This document shows positions 47,963 through 57,629 of a stretch of 64,000 nt of DNA, piece after piece (within the stretch, counting starts at the first letter, position 1; each line of letters opens with the position of its first letter). This DNA comes from Methylobacterium mesophilicum (GTDB lineage Bacteria; Pseudomonadota; Alphaproteobacteria; Rhizobiales; Beijerinckiaceae). Where the stretch lies: contig NZ_BPQU01000011.1 in the NCBI RefSeq assembly GCF_022179445.1, forward strand, positions 1-64,000, written 5' to 3'. The notes below the pieces were generated by a model, which saw only the letters and a list, made by a program, of their open reading frames with translations, was not told where the DNA came from and made no database searches. The translations under genes were made by a program, and so were the position numbers.

Positions 47963-48199
47963 TCAGCGGGACTGGTTGCGGTAGACGCACTCGCGCCCGC
48001 GATCCTCGTACCCGCCCGGACAGGCGGTGACGCAGGCGCCGGCCGCGAGTTTTTTCGGGGGCGGGCAGGCGCCGGCAACTTGCGCCTGGGCCGGGACGGC
48101 GGCGAGCAGCAGTGCGATCAGGGCCTTGGCTATGAGGGTGCGGCCTGCCGTGGCCCGGCTGATCCCTTCGAGACACCGCATCGTCATCCATCCCGCCAC
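47963..48199 (-). CDS. small secreted Cys-rich protein, hypothetical
   Basis: A 78-residue protein (start codon uncertain; ATGs at 48199, 48190 and 48184 are in frame). A signal peptide (LIAKALIALLLAAVPAQAQV) is followed by a short mature part with four Cys (ACPPPKK, GACVTACPGG, GRECVYR), suggesting two disulfides. No named family is recognised. It converges on the hydrolase gene, eight bases apart, and lies upstream of coaE on the opposite end. Confidence 0.55.
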   Translation of the reverse strand: MAGWMTMRCLEGISRATAGRTLIAKALIALLLAAVPAQAQVAGACPPPKKLAAGACVTACPGGYEDRGRECVYRNQSR

Positions 48200-48238
48200 C
48201 GGACCACCGATCGAGAGCTATGCCGTCGCGCGGCCGCG

Positions 48239-48868
48239 TCACCCGTGGGCCGGGTGTCCCGACGCACCGCGCTCCGTCAGCACGGCCACGATCCGCGCCA
48301 CCTCGGCCTCGGCGGCGCAAAAACCCCGGCTCGTGTCGATCACAAAGTCGGCCCGGGCTCGCTTCTCGGCATCCGGCATCTGCTTGGCCAGGATCGCCGT
48401 GAAGGCCGCCTCGGTCATGCCGGGACGGGCCAGCACCCGGGCGCGTTGCACCTCGGGGGGCGCGCTGACCACCGCGACCGCGTCGCAGCGGGTCTCGCCG
48501 CCGGTCTCGTAGAGGAGCGGGATGTCGAGGACGACCAGCGGCGCGTCCGCGTGCCGGGCCAGGAACGCCGTGCTGGCCGCCCGGACCAACGGGTGGACGA
48601 TGCGTTCGAGCGCCGCCATCCGGTCGGGATCGCCGAGCACCGCGTCGCGCAGGCGGGCGCGGTCGACGCCGCCCTGCGGGTCGAGCACGCCGGGAAAGGC
48701 GGCCCCGATCGCCGCGGCAGCCTCGCCGCCCGGACCGTAGAGGGCGTGGACGGCGGCGTCGGCATCGTGGACCGGCACGCCGAGCGCCGAAAACATCTTG
48801 GCGGTGGCCGACTTGCCCATGCCGATCGAGCCGGTCAGGCCGAGGATGACGGGGCGGTCCTTTGTCAT
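48239..48868 (-). CDS. coaE: dephospho-CoA kinase
   Basis: A 209-residue kinase. Walker A reads [20 protein letters not shown], followed by the family [19 protein letters not shown], and the lid region has [15 protein letters not shown] with [16 protein letters not shown]. It phosphorylates dephospho-CoA to CoA, the last CoA synthesis step. Its start overlaps the aroE stop by four bases (ATGA). The order maf, aroE, coaE is the conserved arrangement next to alphaproteobacterial origins, though a CDF gene is inserted here. Confidence 0.93.
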   Translation of the reverse strand: MTKDRPVILGLTGSIGMGKSATAKMFSALGVPVHDADAAVHALYGPGGEAAAAIGAAFPGVLDPQGGVDRARLRDAVLGDPDRMAALERIVHPLVRAASTAFLARHADAPLVVLDIPLLYETGGETRCDAVAVVSAPPEVQRARVLARPGMTEAAFTAILAKQMPDAEKRARADFVIDTSRGFCAAEAEVARIVAVLTERGASGHPAHG

Positions 48869-49716
48869 CCGGAAAGATCCGCCACGATCCGGTCGCGCAG
48901 GCCCCGGGTGACGGCCGGGCGCAGGCCGAACCAGGCCTCGAAGCCCGGCACCGCCTGGTGCAGCAGCATGCCGAGCCCGTCCACCGCCGCGAGACCGCGC
49001 CGCCGCGCCGCCGCCAGCAGGTCCGTCTCCAGGGGGGCATAGACGATGTCGGCCACCGCGGCGGTCGCCGGCAGCGGGGTGAGGTCGAGGTCGAGGGGCG
49101 GCTGGCCCTTCATGCCGAGCGAGGTGGTGTTGACGACGAGTCCCGCCCCGGCGAGCGCATCGGGCAGGTCGTTCCAATCGAGCGCCGCGCCGATCCCCGG
49201 GGCCAGGGCCGCGAGGGTCTCGGCGCGGGTGCGGGTGCGGTTGGCGATCAGGATCCGGCGGACACCGTTCTCGGCCAGCCCGACCACGATCGCCCGGGCC
49301 GCGCCGCCGGCACCCAGCACCACGGCCGTGCCGCCGGCCCGCTCCGGCCATCCGGCGCCGAGGCTGTGGTCGAGGTGGGCGCAGAAGCCCGGCGCGTCGG
49401 TGTTGTCGCCGCGGATCCGGCCGTCGGGCTCGACCACCAGGGTGTTCACCGCGCCGATCGTTTTCGCCCGCGGCGTCAGGGTGTCGGCCAGCGCGAAGGC
49501 CGCCTCCTTGTGGGGGATCGTGACGTTGCCGCCCCGGAAGCCGGATTCCGGCAGCGCCCGGAGGAAGTCGGGAAACGCCGCCGGGGCGACGTCCAAGCGC
49601 TCGTAGGAGCCCGGGATGCCGTGCTGGCTCAGCCAATAGCCGTGGATCAGCGGCGAGCGCGAATGCGCGATCGGGTGTCCGACCACGAAGGCCCGGGGAA
49701 TCGGGGCCGCGCTCAC
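48865..49716 (-). CDS. aroE: shikimate dehydrogenase (NADP+)
   Basis: A 283-residue enzyme. The substrate site includes [20 protein letters not shown] and [15 protein letters not shown], the NADP-binding loop is [17 protein letters not shown] with [11 protein letters not shown], and 'GDNTDAPGF' holds a catalytic Asp. It reduces 3-dehydroshikimate in the aromatic pathway. GTG 49716 is preferred: it overlaps the upstream CDF stop codon (GTGA); GTG 49725 is the alternative. Confidence 0.93.
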   Translation of the reverse strand: MSAAPIPRAFVVGHPIAHSRSPLIHGYWLSQHGIPGSYERLDVAPAAFPDFLRALPESGFRGGNVTIPHKEAAFALADTLTPRAKTIGAVNTLVVEPDGRIRGDNTDAPGFCAHLDHSLGAGWPERAGGTAVVLGAGGAARAIVVGLAENGVRRILIANRTRTRAETLAALAPGIGAALDWNDLPDALAGAGLVVNTTSLGMKGQPPLDLDLTPLPATAAVADIVYAPLETDLLAAARRRGLAAVDGLGMLLHQAVPGFEAWFGLRPAVTRGLRDRIVADLSG

Positions 49717-50684
49717 GCGGCGCACGCCTCGGCGAGCCGGCAGGCCGGGCCGCCGGCCGCCTCGATCTGCAGGGTCGCGTGGCCGATGCCGAAGCGGCTG
49801 CGCAGGCCCTCAGCGGTCTCGTTGAGGAAGCCGTTGCCCGGGTGGTCCTCGGCGATCACCAGGTGGACCGTGAGGGCGACGCTGGTGGTGCTCATCGGCC
49901 AGATGTGCAGGTCGTGGAGGTCGACCACCCCGGGACGCTCGCGCAGGAAGCCGGTCACCGCCTCCGGGGAGATCTCCGGCGGCACCGCATCCAGCGACAT
50001 CGCCACGCTGTCGCGCAGGAGCCCCCAGGTCGCCCAGACCACGAGGCCCGCGATGGCGAGGCTGACCGCGGGGTCGAGCCAACTGAGCCCGGTGAGCTGG
50101 ATCACCAGGCCGGCGATCACGACGCCTGCCGAGACCGCCGCGTCGGCCACCATGTGCAGGAACGCGCCGCGGATGTTGATGTCGCCCTTGGCGCCGCTGG
50201 CGAACAGCCAGGCGGTGACGCCGTTGATCAGGATCCCGATGGCGGCCACCACCATCACGATGGAGCCCACTACCGGCTCGGGATGGACCAGCCGGACCAG
50301 GGCCTCCCAGATCACCGCCCCCATGGCGATCAGCAGGAACACCGCGTTGAACAGGGCCGCCAGGATCGACGAGCCGCGATAGCCATAGGTGAACCGGGCG
50401 CTGGCCCGGCGGCGCACCAGGATGGCGGCGATCCAGGCGGCGGCCAGGCCCAGCACGTCCGAGAGGTTGTGGCCGGCATCGGCCACCAGGGACATCGAGT
50501 TGCTGAGATAGCCGTAGGCCGCCTCGACCACCACGAAACCGGTGTTGAGCACGATGCCGATCGCGAAGGCCGGCCCGAAATTCTTCGGCGCGTGGGCGTG
50601 GCCGCCATGGCCGCCGTGCCCCCCATGGGAATGGGATCCGTGGGAATGATCGTGCCCGGCCAAGACGGTGCTCCGTTGGATCAT
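49713..50684 (-). CDS. cation diffusion facilitator transporter (zinc-type, CzcD/ZitB-like)
   Basis: A 323-residue efflux pump. The N terminus is His-rich ([20 protein letters not shown]), then six helices with [20 protein letters not shown] holding metal-site residues in helix 2 and [19 protein letters not shown] in helix 5, and a cytosolic domain with [20 protein letters not shown]. It exports Zn2+ or similar ions in exchange for protons. It is wedged between maf and aroE, coupled to aroE. Its ATG 50684 is directly preceded by a family B repeat and lacks a clear ribosome site. Confidence 0.9.
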   Translation of the reverse strand: MIQRSTVLAGHDHSHGSHSHGGHGGHGGHAHAPKNFGPAFAIGIVLNTGFVVVEAAYGYLSNSMSLVADAGHNLSDVLGLAAAWIAAILVRRRASARFTYGYRGSSILAALFNAVFLLIAMGAVIWEALVRLVHPEPVVGSIVMVVAAIGILINGVTAWLFASGAKGDINIRGAFLHMVADAAVSAGVVIAGLVIQLTGLSWLDPAVSLAIAGLVVWATWGLLRDSVAMSLDAVPPEISPEAVTGFLRERPGVVDLHDLHIWPMSTTSVALTVHLVIAEDHPGNGFLNETAEGLRSRFGIGHATLQIEAAGGPACRLAEACAA

Positions 50685-50757
50685 GGTTTCAAAAGGTCCG
50701 GGACCTTTTGCGGGTGCAGGGCGGAGCCCTGCCAATGGGCTGAGCCCTTTGAAACCC
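50685..50757. repeat. intergenic inverted repeat, family B, copy 2
   Basis: GGTTTCAAAAGGTCCGGGAC, GCGGGTGCAGGGCGGAGCCC and GGGCTGAGCCCTTTGAAACC are the family B modules in reverse order compared with the copy at 63241. The element fills the gap between maf and the CDF gene. Confidence 0.72.
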
Positions 50758-50760
50758 TGT

Positions 50761-51372
50761 CTAGAAGTCCAGGTAGCCTGCGTCACGCAAGCGCGTGAGC
50801 AACGGCAGCAGCGGCAGTCCCAGCACCGTGCTGTGATCGCCGGCGACCGATTCGAACAGGTGGATGCCCGGTCCTTCCAGCTGGTAGCCGCCGACGCTGG
50901 CGCGGACCCTGTCCTCGCCGGCACAGTCCACATAGGCGGCGATCGCCCGGGCATCGAGGGGGCGGATCGTCAGCCGGGCGGTCTCCACGAAGGCGTCGTC
51001 GAGGGCGCCGGCCAGCGCCACCGCGGAATGCAGGGCGTGGGTGTGGCCGGCCAGGCGGGCGAGTTGGGCCCGGGCCTCCGCGGCATCCCGGGGCTTGTGG
51101 AAGACCGTGCCGTCGAGTTCGAGCACCTGGTCGGCGCCGAGGACGACCCGGCCGGGATGGCGGGCGGCCACCGCGTCGGCCTTGGCGCGGGCGAGGCGCA
51201 GGGCGAGCTCGGGCGGCGACAGGTCCTGGCTCGACGCCTCGACCGCGCGCTCGTCGATGCCGGGGGACGCGGTCTCCACCGGAAGCGCCGCGCTCTCCAG
51301 CAGGAGGCGTCGGGTCGGGCTGGTGGAGGCGAGGAGGAGCGGGTCCGGACGGAGCCAGGGCGAGCGGGGCAT
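50761..51372 (-). CDS. maf: Maf-like nucleotide pyrophosphatase
   Basis: A 203-residue Maf protein: LLLASTSPTRRLLLESAALP at the N terminus, the catalytic Asp in VVLGADQVLELDGTVFHKPR and a C-terminal VGGYQLEGPGIHLFESVAGD. Maf enzymes hydrolyse non-canonical or canonical nucleoside triphosphates (dTTP/UTP or m7GTP) and are linked to division arrest. ATG 51372 is chosen; the frame to 51492 is low-complexity. The phrase 'RVRASVGGYQLEG' is typical of the alphaproteobacterial subgroup next to aroE. Confidence 0.92.
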   Translation of the reverse strand: MPRSPWLRPDPLLLASTSPTRRLLLESAALPVETASPGIDERAVEASSQDLSPPELALRLARAKADAVAARHPGRVVLGADQVLELDGTVFHKPRDAAEARAQLARLAGHTHALHSAVALAGALDDAFVETARLTIRPLDARAIAAYVDCAGEDRVRASVGGYQLEGPGIHLFESVAGDHSTVLGLPLLPLLTRLRDAGYLDF

Positions 51373-51530
51373 CGCGCCAGTGTCACGGATCGCGCTTGCG
51401 AAGCAAGGCTGCGACGAGCCCCGCCGCCGGGATGAACCGGCCGGCGGGGCTGTCGCGGAGCCGATACGCAACCTGGCTCCCGGGGCCGACAATGGCAGCG
51501 GCCGGTTAGGAGAAGGTCAACGCGACCCTG

Positions 51531-51598
51531 AGTTTCCAAAGGGCCGGGCCCTTCGGCGGGTTTCGGAGGCGGAGCCCTCGAATCCGGCCCCGACCCGG
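51531..51598. repeat. family B repeat, partial copy
   Basis: TTTCCAAAGGGCCGGGCCCT and GGAGGCGGAGCCCTCGAATC match modules of the family B elements. It lies directly after the rho stop codon. The palindromic AGGGCCGGGCCCT could terminate rho transcription. Confidence 0.5.
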
Positions 51599-52981
51599 TC
51601 AGGTGTTCATCGAGTCGAAGAAGTCGCTGTTGCTCTTGGTCTGGCGCAGCTTGTCCATGAGGAACTCGATCGCGTCGGTGACGCCCATCGGGTTGAGGAT
51701 GCGGCGCAGCACGTAGGTCTTCTTGAGGGCGTCCGGCGGGACCAGCAGCTCCTCCTTGCGGGTGCCCGAGCGGGTGATGTCGATCGCCGGGAAGATGCGC
51801 TTGTCCGAGACCTTGCGGTCCAGGATGATCTCCGAGTTGCCGGTGCCCTTGAACTCCTCGAAGATCACCTCGTCCATGCGCGAGCCGGTGTCGATGAGCG
51901 CGGTGGCGATGATCGAGAGCGAGCCGCCCTCCTCGATGTTACGGGCGGCGCCGAAGAAGCGCTTGGGCCGCTGCAGGGCGTTGGCGTCGACGCCGCCGGT
52001 CAGCACCTTGCCGGAGGACGGCACCACGGTGTTGTAGGCGCGGCCGAGCCGGGTGATCGAATCGAGCAGGATGACGACGTCGCGGCCGTGCTCCACCAGG
52101 CGCTTGGCCTTCTCGATCACCATCTCGGCGACCTGCACGTGGCGGGTGGCCGGCTCGTCGAAGGTCGAGGCGATGACCTCGCCCTTCACCGAGCGGATCA
52201 TGTCGGTGACCTCCTCGGGGCGCTCGTCGATGAGCAGCACGATGAGGTAGCATTCCGGGTGGTTGATGGTGATCGACTGCGCGATGTTCTGCATCAGCAC
52301 GGTCTTGCCGGTGCGCGGCGGCGCCACGATCAGGGCGCGCTGGCCCTTGCCGATCGGGGCGACGATGTCGATGATCCGAGGGCTGAAATCCTTCTTGGGC
52401 GGGTTGTCCAGTTCGAGCTTGAAGCGCTGGGTCGGGAACAGCGGCGTCAGGTTGTCGAAATGGACCTTGTGCTTGATCTTCTCCGGGTTCTCGAAGTTGA
52501 TCGTGTTGACCTTCAGGAGCGCGAAGTAGCGCTCGCCGTCCTTGGGGCCGCGGATCGGGCCCTCGACGGTGTCGCCGGTGCGCAGGCCGAAGCGCCGGAT
52601 CTGGGTCGGCGAGATGTAGATGTCGTCCGGGCCCGGCAGGTAGTTCGAGTCGTTCGAGCGCAGGAAGCCGAAGCCGTCCTGCAGCACCTCGACGGTGCCG
52701 GCGCCGATGATCTCGACCTCCTTGGCAGCGAGCTGCTTCAGGATCGCGAACATCAACTCCTGCTTGCGCATGGTCGAGGCGTTCTCGACCTCGACCTCCT
52801 CGGCGAAAGCGGTCAGGTCGGTCGGCGTCTTGGCCTTGAGATCGAACAGCTTGACCTCGCGCACACCCTCGAGGGCGGCGACGGTCCCTTGACCGGCTCC
52901 TTGGGTGGCGGGCGCGTCGGCCGGGTCCGCGGTCTCGGGATCGACCAGGGGGTCGGCGAAGGCGTCGGGATGTGGCGTCAT
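51599..52981 (-). CDS. rho: transcription termination factor Rho
   Basis: A 460-residue hexameric RNA helicase. An N-terminal acidic/Ala-Pro-rich extension (to about residue 40) precedes the Rho N-terminal and RNA-binding domain ([20 protein letters not shown]) and the ATPase domain with Walker [16 protein letters not shown] and [20 protein letters not shown]. The Q-loop and R-loop regions are intact. Rho terminates untranslated transcripts. ATG 52981 is the start; upstream in-frame sequence is Arg/Ser-rich. The C terminus [10 protein letters not shown] is typical of the family in alphaproteobacteria. Confidence 0.97.
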   Translation of the reverse strand: MTPHPDAFADPLVDPETADPADAPATQGAGQGTVAALEGVREVKLFDLKAKTPTDLTAFAEEVEVENASTMRKQELMFAILKQLAAKEVEIIGAGTVEVLQDGFGFLRSNDSNYLPGPDDIYISPTQIRRFGLRTGDTVEGPIRGPKDGERYFALLKVNTINFENPEKIKHKVHFDNLTPLFPTQRFKLELDNPPKKDFSPRIIDIVAPIGKGQRALIVAPPRTGKTVLMQNIAQSITINHPECYLIVLLIDERPEEVTDMIRSVKGEVIASTFDEPATRHVQVAEMVIEKAKRLVEHGRDVVILLDSITRLGRAYNTVVPSSGKVLTGGVDANALQRPKRFFGAARNIEEGGSLSIIATALIDTGSRMDEVIFEEFKGTGNSEIILDRKVSDKRIFPAIDITRSGTRKEELLVPPDALKKTYVLRRILNPMGVTDAIEFLMDKLRQTKSNSDFFDSMNT

Positions 52982-53532
52982 GGGGTGTCTTGCAACCGAC
53001 GGAGAAGGTGGGAGGGCCGGTTCTGCGCCAAGCAACCCGGGGGACGGGCGCCGGAGAGCGGGCCGCGCTGGAACAGCGAGGGGCCCGAAGATCGTCTTGG
53101 CTGGACCGTGTACGGCAGGACCCTCGCGGCTCACGGGCGCGCTACGGCGCTGACCTTGTGATGAGGGCAGAGCAAAAGTAACGCGTTTTTCCACTGCACT
53201 CAAGGGGCTGATGGATCGGGGCTGGTCTGACGCACGCGCGAGCGGTGACGACGGGCCCGCATCGTCGCGGAGTGGGGCGTCATGGCCTCCCGCGCATCCC
53301 CGCCCCCGCAGAGGGGCCAGGGAGACGCGCCCTGTTCTCAAACCCACGGCGTCCCTCGGAAACCTACGCCCCCCGCCACGATCCGTTGAACACCTCTGCG
53401 CACGCCGGACCTCGCGAATCCGGCGCGGCGGCGCTAATGCGCTCTGCACGGAACCGCGTTCCCGCGGGGCCGTTCCCCGTCCCGGCGCCGCAGCGCAGCA
53501 AACCGTCAACCCGAGAGCCCGGCCCCACCGAC
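52982..53532. other. intergenic region between divergent rho and DUF3429 gene
   Basis: 551 bases that must hold the rho promoter and leader and the promoter of the DUF3429 gene. The leader is long (over 180 bases to the AT-richer stretch near 53170-53200), which fits the known autoregulation of rho by premature termination in its own leader. I see no conserved motif or repeat. Confidence 0.4.
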
Positions 53533-54036
53533 ATGCGCGACGACGCTACCGGACGCACCATCACCGCGCACGAGCCGCGCCGGATCCCGTGGCTCGACAT
53601 CGTCTTCGGCTTCGGCCCGATGGTGCCGATCGCGGCCGGCGCCGCCGCGACCTGGTGGCTGAACGGCCAACCCCTCGATTACCTGGTGGCCCTGTTCACC
53701 CTGCTGTACGCCGCCTCGATCCTGCTGTTCCTGGCCGGCGTCCACCGGGGCGTCAGCTTCCGCACCGAGGGCGGTCCGCATCTCGCGCAGATCGTGACGA
53801 TGCTGATCCTGTACGGGCTCGGCCTGTTCAGCCTGTTCTCGGCCGTGATGGGCAAGGCGGTGCCGGCGCTGGCCATGCTGATCCTGGGCTACGCGGCCAT
53901 CGGGATCCTGGATCCGATCGCGGCGCGCGCCGGGCAGGTGCCGCTCGCCCATGCCCGCCTGCGCCCGCTGCAGATGCCGATCGCCGTCATCAGCCTAGCG
54001 GTCCTGCTCTGGATCAAGCTGACGGCGCCGTATTAA
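53533..54036 (+). CDS. DUF3429-family inner-membrane protein
   Basis: A 167-residue membrane protein with about five helices. ATG 53533 begins [20 protein letters not shown]; family blocks are [40 protein letters not shown] and [20 protein letters not shown]. The DUF3429 family has no known activity. The frame runs open from 53245, but that part is Arg/Pro-rich and is taken as leader. Confidence 0.8.
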   Translation: MRDDATGRTITAHEPRRIPWLDIVFGFGPMVPIAAGAAATWWLNGQPLDYLVALFTLLYAASILLFLAGVHRGVSFRTEGGPHLAQIVTMLILYGLGLFSLFSAVMGKAVPALAMLILGYAAIGILDPIAARAGQVPLAHARLRPLQMPIAVISLAVLLWIKLTAPY

Positions 54037-54066
54037 TCGTTCTTCTCAAATCCACCTCCCCCTTAT

Positions 54067-54170
54067 TCCGAGGCGACGCAGCGAAGCGGAGGCCTCGAAG
54101 GAGGGCTCCAGGGATCGCGCGGCAACTGGAGGCCTCGTTCGAGGCGGCTTCGCCGTATCTCAGGATTGGG
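54067..54170. repeat. intergenic inverted repeat, family C, copy 2
   Basis: GCGAAGCGGAGGCCTCGAAG with GAGGGCTCC on the left and GGCCTCGTTCGAGGCGGCTT with ATCTCAGGATTG on the right resemble copy 1 at 20461. It lies between the DUF3429 gene and the leader of hisS. Confidence 0.62.
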
Positions 54171-54370
54171 GAGTGAGTCGGTCATCCGTAAGGCTGGCCG
54201 CTGCGTCGCGTCATTGCACCTTCAGCGACGGCGCGGCCAAGCCAGACCCCGGAAACCGAATTCCCCTTTCGCCCATCATGCTCTAGAGCCCGGCCCCAGG
54301 ATCCCCGCCGCGCCGGGGACGACTCACACCGGACCCGGGCTCCGGGTCCGCGGGAAGCGAACGCGTTCAC

Positions 54371-55921
54371 ATGTCCAAGCCCGAAACCGCGAAGGCCGAG
54401 AGCCGGGCCGAAATCCTGAAACCCCGCCTGCCCCGCGGCTTCGTCGACCGCCGCGCCGACGAGATCGCCGCGCAGGGTCGGATGCTGGAAACGATCCGCA
54501 AGAGCTTCGAGCTCTACGGCTTCGAGGCCCTGGAGACCCCGTTCGTCGAGTATACCGAGGCGCTCGGCAAGTTCCTGCCCGACCTCGACCGCCCGAACGC
54601 CGGCGTGTTCTCGTTCCAGGACGACGACGAGGCCTGGCTCTCCTTGCGCTACGACCTGACCGCGCCGCTGGCCCGGTTCGTGGCCGAGAACTACGACGCG
54701 CTGCCGAAACCCTACCGCAGCTACCGGGCCGGCTTCGTGTTCCGCAACGAGAAGCCGGGGCCCGGCCGCTTCCGCCAGTTCATGCAGTTCGATGCGGACA
54801 TCGTCGGCGCCGGCAGCGTCGCGGCCGATGCCGAGACCTGCATGCTGATGGCCGACACGCTGGACCGGCTCGGGCTCGGCGGCCAGTACGTGGTCAAGGT
54901 CAACAACCGCAAAGTGCTCGACGGCGTCATGGAAGCGATCGGGCTCGCCGGCCCAGACAAGGCCGGCCAGCGCCTGACCGTCCTGCGGGCGATCGACAAG
55001 CTCGACCGGCTCGGCGTCGACGGCGTGCGCGACCTCCTGGGCGCCGGCCGCAAGGACGAGAGCGGCGACTTCACCAAGGGCGCGGGCCTCGACGCCGATG
55101 CGGTGTCCCGGATCCTGGCCTACGTGTCGTTCCAGGCCGATGCCGGCGACGGCGCCGACAAGATGGCCTTCTGGGAGAAGTTTTTCGCCGGCTGGCACGA
55201 GGCGGTGGGTGGGTCCGAGACCGGCCGCGAGGGCATCGCCGAGTTGCACGCGATCATGCGGCTCTGCGCCGCCGCCGGCTACGGCCACGACGTGATCCGC
55301 GCCGATCCGAGCGTGGTGCGCGGACTCGAATACTACACCGGCCCGGTCTACGAGGCCGAGCTGACGTTCCCGGTCACAAACGAGGACGGCCAGACCGTGC
55401 GCTTCGGCTCGGTGGCCGGGGGCGGCCGCTACGACGGCCTGGTCGGGCGGTTCCGGGCCGAGCCGGTGCCGGCCACCGGTTTCTCCATCGGCGTCTCGCG
55501 GCTGTTCTCGGCGCTGCAGCTGGTGAAGAGCCCGCTGCTCGCCGGCACCGAGACCCCCGGCCCGGTGGTGGTGCTGGTCCTCGACCGCGAGAACATGGCC
55601 GATTACCAGCGGCTGGTCGCGCTGCTGCGGGCCGACGGCATCCGGGCCGAGCTCTATCTCGGCGCCGCCGGCATGAAGGCGCAGATGAAGTATGCCGACC
55701 GGCGCCGCGCCCCGGCGGCGATCATCCAGGGCTCGAACGAGCGCCTGGCCGGCGAGGTCCAGATCAAGGACCTGATCGAGGGCGCGCGGGCGGCCGAGAG
55801 CATCGGCAGCAACGCCGAGTGGAAGGCGGCGCGGCCGGCGCAGGTCTCCTGCCCCGAGGCCGACATGGTGGCACAGGTCCGCGCCGTGCTGGCCCGGCAC
55901 TTCCCGGCGCCCAAGGACTGA
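54371..55921 (+). CDS. hisS: histidine-tRNA ligase
   Basis: A 516-residue class II synthetase. An N-terminal extension of about 20 residues precedes [20 protein letters not shown]; motif 2 lies in [20 protein letters not shown], the histidine-specific [15 protein letters not shown] and motif 3 in [14 protein letters not shown], followed by an anticodon-binding domain (about residues 400-510). It charges tRNA-His. hisZ and hisG follow on the same strand, giving a histidine-linked cluster; a small exported protein gene sits between. Confidence 0.95.
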   Translation: MSKPETAKAESRAEILKPRLPRGFVDRRADEIAAQGRMLETIRKSFELYGFEALETPFVEYTEALGKFLPDLDRPNAGVFSFQDDDEAWLSLRYDLTAPLARFVAENYDALPKPYRSYRAGFVFRNEKPGPGRFRQFMQFDADIVGAGSVAADAETCMLMADTLDRLGLGGQYVVKVNNRKVLDGVMEAIGLAGPDKAGQRLTVLRAIDKLDRLGVDGVRDLLGAGRKDESGDFTKGAGLDADAVSRILAYVSFQADAGDGADKMAFWEKFFAGWHEAVGGSETGREGIAELHAIMRLCAAAGYGHDVIRADPSVVRGLEYYTGPVYEAELTFPVTNEDGQTVRFGSVAGGGRYDGLVGRFRAEPVPATGFSIGVSRLFSALQLVKSPLLAGTETPGPVVVLVLDRENMADYQRLVALLRADGIRAELYLGAAGMKAQMKYADRRRAPAAIIQGSNERLAGEVQIKDLIEGARAAESIGSNAEWKAARPAQVSCPEADMVAQVRAVLARHFPAPKD

Positions 55922-55985
55922 GACTGGAGCGCTCTCCGACGAAGTGGTTCCGGTTCGTCGCAAGAGCGCGCGTCAAAACGAGAGC

Positions 55986-56027
55986 CTAGAGCCGTGCCCG
56001 ACCCACCGTGGTCGGGTACGGCTCTAG
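55986..56027. repeat. strong inverted repeat after hisS
   Basis: An 18-bp stem (CTAGAGCCGTGCCCGACC, 55986-56003, with 56010-56027) with one G-T wobble and a six-base loop. No T run follows, so it is not a classic terminator; it may stabilise the hisS transcript 3' end or be a dispersed repeat. The half CTAGAGCC recurs near 54283 upstream of hisS. Confidence 0.6.
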
Positions 56028-56125
56028 GTCCGCGCACGGCATCGAACGCGGCGGCTCCGGCCGCGTTGGTTCCAGTCGGATCTGCGACGTCGGACCCGCG
56101 ACGGGGCCGGCTGGGAGACCCCGGG

Positions 56126-56368
56126 ATGCTGGCCAAGACCTTGATCCTGTCGGCCGCGCTGATGCTCGCTGTCCCGGCCTCGGCCTGGGCGGGCCGCTCG
56201 GTGCCAGACCGGCTGCCGAGCGCCACCGCAGTCGCCACCCCGGGGACCGGCAGCGCTCCGGTGCTCAGCGCCGGGATCGCGGGCGCCCCCGCCATGGCCG
56301 CGCTGACCCGCCGCAAGCCCGGACGACGCCCGCGGGGCGCCCGGCTCGGCAGCACCCGGCCACTCTGA
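56126..56368 (+). CDS. small exported protein, hypothetical
   Basis: An 80-residue protein from ATG 56126, GGGAG nine bases before it. A clear signal peptide (LAKTLILSAALMLAVPASAW) is followed by a Gly/Ala/Pro-rich mature part (ATAVATPGTGSAPVLSAGIA) and a very basic tail (RRKPGRRPRGARLGS). No family is recognised. Codon use looks normal for the region, so it is called, but with caution. Confidence 0.55.
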   Translation: MLAKTLILSAALMLAVPASAWAGRSVPDRLPSATAVATPGTGSAPVLSAGIAGAPAMAALTRRKPGRRPRGARLGSTRPL

Positions 56369-56486
56369 GGAAACGCCCCCCGCTCCGTCCGGGCAGGCCT
56401 GCGTACACCGTCGCGCCGGAAGGGTGCGCGTGCGTGTCGCCAAGCGCGATTGCGGTTGCTACAGAGCGCCCGCGAGGATGGACACG

Positions 56487-57629
56487 ATGACACGACCGGA
56501 GGCCGGTGAAACGGGGGCGGGCGACGCGGCGCGGACGCGCCTGCTCGCGCATCTGAGTGCGGCCGGCTACCACCCGGTGACGCCGCCGGTTCTGCAGCCG
56601 GTGGAGCCGTTCCTGGAACTGTCCGGCGAGGACATCCGCCGGCGCATCTTCGTCACCCAGGACGCGGCCGGGACCGAGCTGTGCCTGCGGCCGGAATTCA
56701 CGATTCCCGTCTGCCGCCTGCACCGGGCCCAGGCTGACGGCCGGGCGGCCGATTACAGCTATTGCGGCCCGGTCTTCCGGCTCGCCGCCGACGAGCCGGA
56801 CGAGTTCTTCCAGGCCGGCATCGAATCGATCGGCCGCACCGACACCCCGGCCGCCGATGCCGAGGTGCTGGGGCTGGCGCTCGAGGGCCTCGCGCTGTTC
56901 GGCCGGACCGACCCCGCGGTGCGGCTCGGCGACATGGGGCTGACCGTGGCCCTGCTCGACGGGCTGGCGGTGCCGCCGGCGGCCAAGCGCCGGACCCTGC
57001 GGGCGCTCGCCGCCGGACGCTCCCTCGACGACGTCACCAACGGCGGCGAGGGCGCCCGGCCCGAGGATCCCCATGCCGGCCTTCTCGCCGCGATCCAGGG
57101 CCAGGACCCGCGGGGCGTGCGCGCCTTCGTGGAGGACGTGCTCGCCATCGCGGGCATCTCGGCGGTGGGCGGCCGCAGCGCCGGCGAGATCGCCGAGCGC
57201 TTCCTCGGCAAGGCGGCCGCGCAGGCCAATGGCGGGGCCGGCCTCAACCCCGAGAACCGCGCCGTGCTCGACCGCTACCGGGCGATCGCCGGCCATCCGG
57301 ACGCCGCCGCGCGCGACCTGCGGGCGCTGGTCGCCGACGCGGGCCTGCGCCACGACGCGCTTTCGGCCGCCCTCGACCTGTTCGAGGAGCGCACCGGCTT
57401 CATCGCGGCGCGCGGCCTGCCGATCGAGCGGTTCCGCTTCCAGGGCGGCTTCGCCCGCAACCTCGACTACTACACCGGCTTCATCTTCGAGGTGAACGAG
57501 GGGGACGGCCCGATGCTGGTCGGCGGCGGCCGCTACGACGGCCTGCTCGGGCATCTCGGCAGCCCGGCGCCCCTGCCCGCGGTGGGCTGCACCTTCTGGG
57601 TCGAGCGCGTGGCGGGAGCCGGCCGATGA
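56487..57629 (+). CDS. hisZ: ATP phosphoribosyltransferase regulatory subunit
   Basis: A 380-residue paralogue of histidyl-tRNA synthetase without the anticodon domain. Class II-like blocks are TQDAAGTELCLRPEFTIPVC and YCGPVFRLAADEPDEFFQAG, and a degenerate RNLDYYTGFIFEVNE corresponds to the histidine-binding motif. HisZ allosterically activates the short HisG and mediates histidine feedback. ATG 56487 has GAGG nine bases upstream; ATG 56478 is the alternative. It overlaps hisG by four bases (ATGA). Confidence 0.92.
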   Translation: MTRPEAGETGAGDAARTRLLAHLSAAGYHPVTPPVLQPVEPFLELSGEDIRRRIFVTQDAAGTELCLRPEFTIPVCRLHRAQADGRAADYSYCGPVFRLAADEPDEFFQAGIESIGRTDTPAADAEVLGLALEGLALFGRTDPAVRLGDMGLTVALLDGLAVPPAAKRRTLRALAAGRSLDDVTNGGEGARPEDPHAGLLAAIQGQDPRGVRAFVEDVLAIAGISAVGGRSAGEIAERFLGKAAAQANGGAGLNPENRAVLDRYRAIAGHPDAAARDLRALVADAGLRHDALSAALDLFEERTGFIAARGLPIERFRFQGGFARNLDYYTGFIFEVNEGDGPMLVGGGRYDGLLGHLGSPAPLPAVGCTFWVERVAGAGR

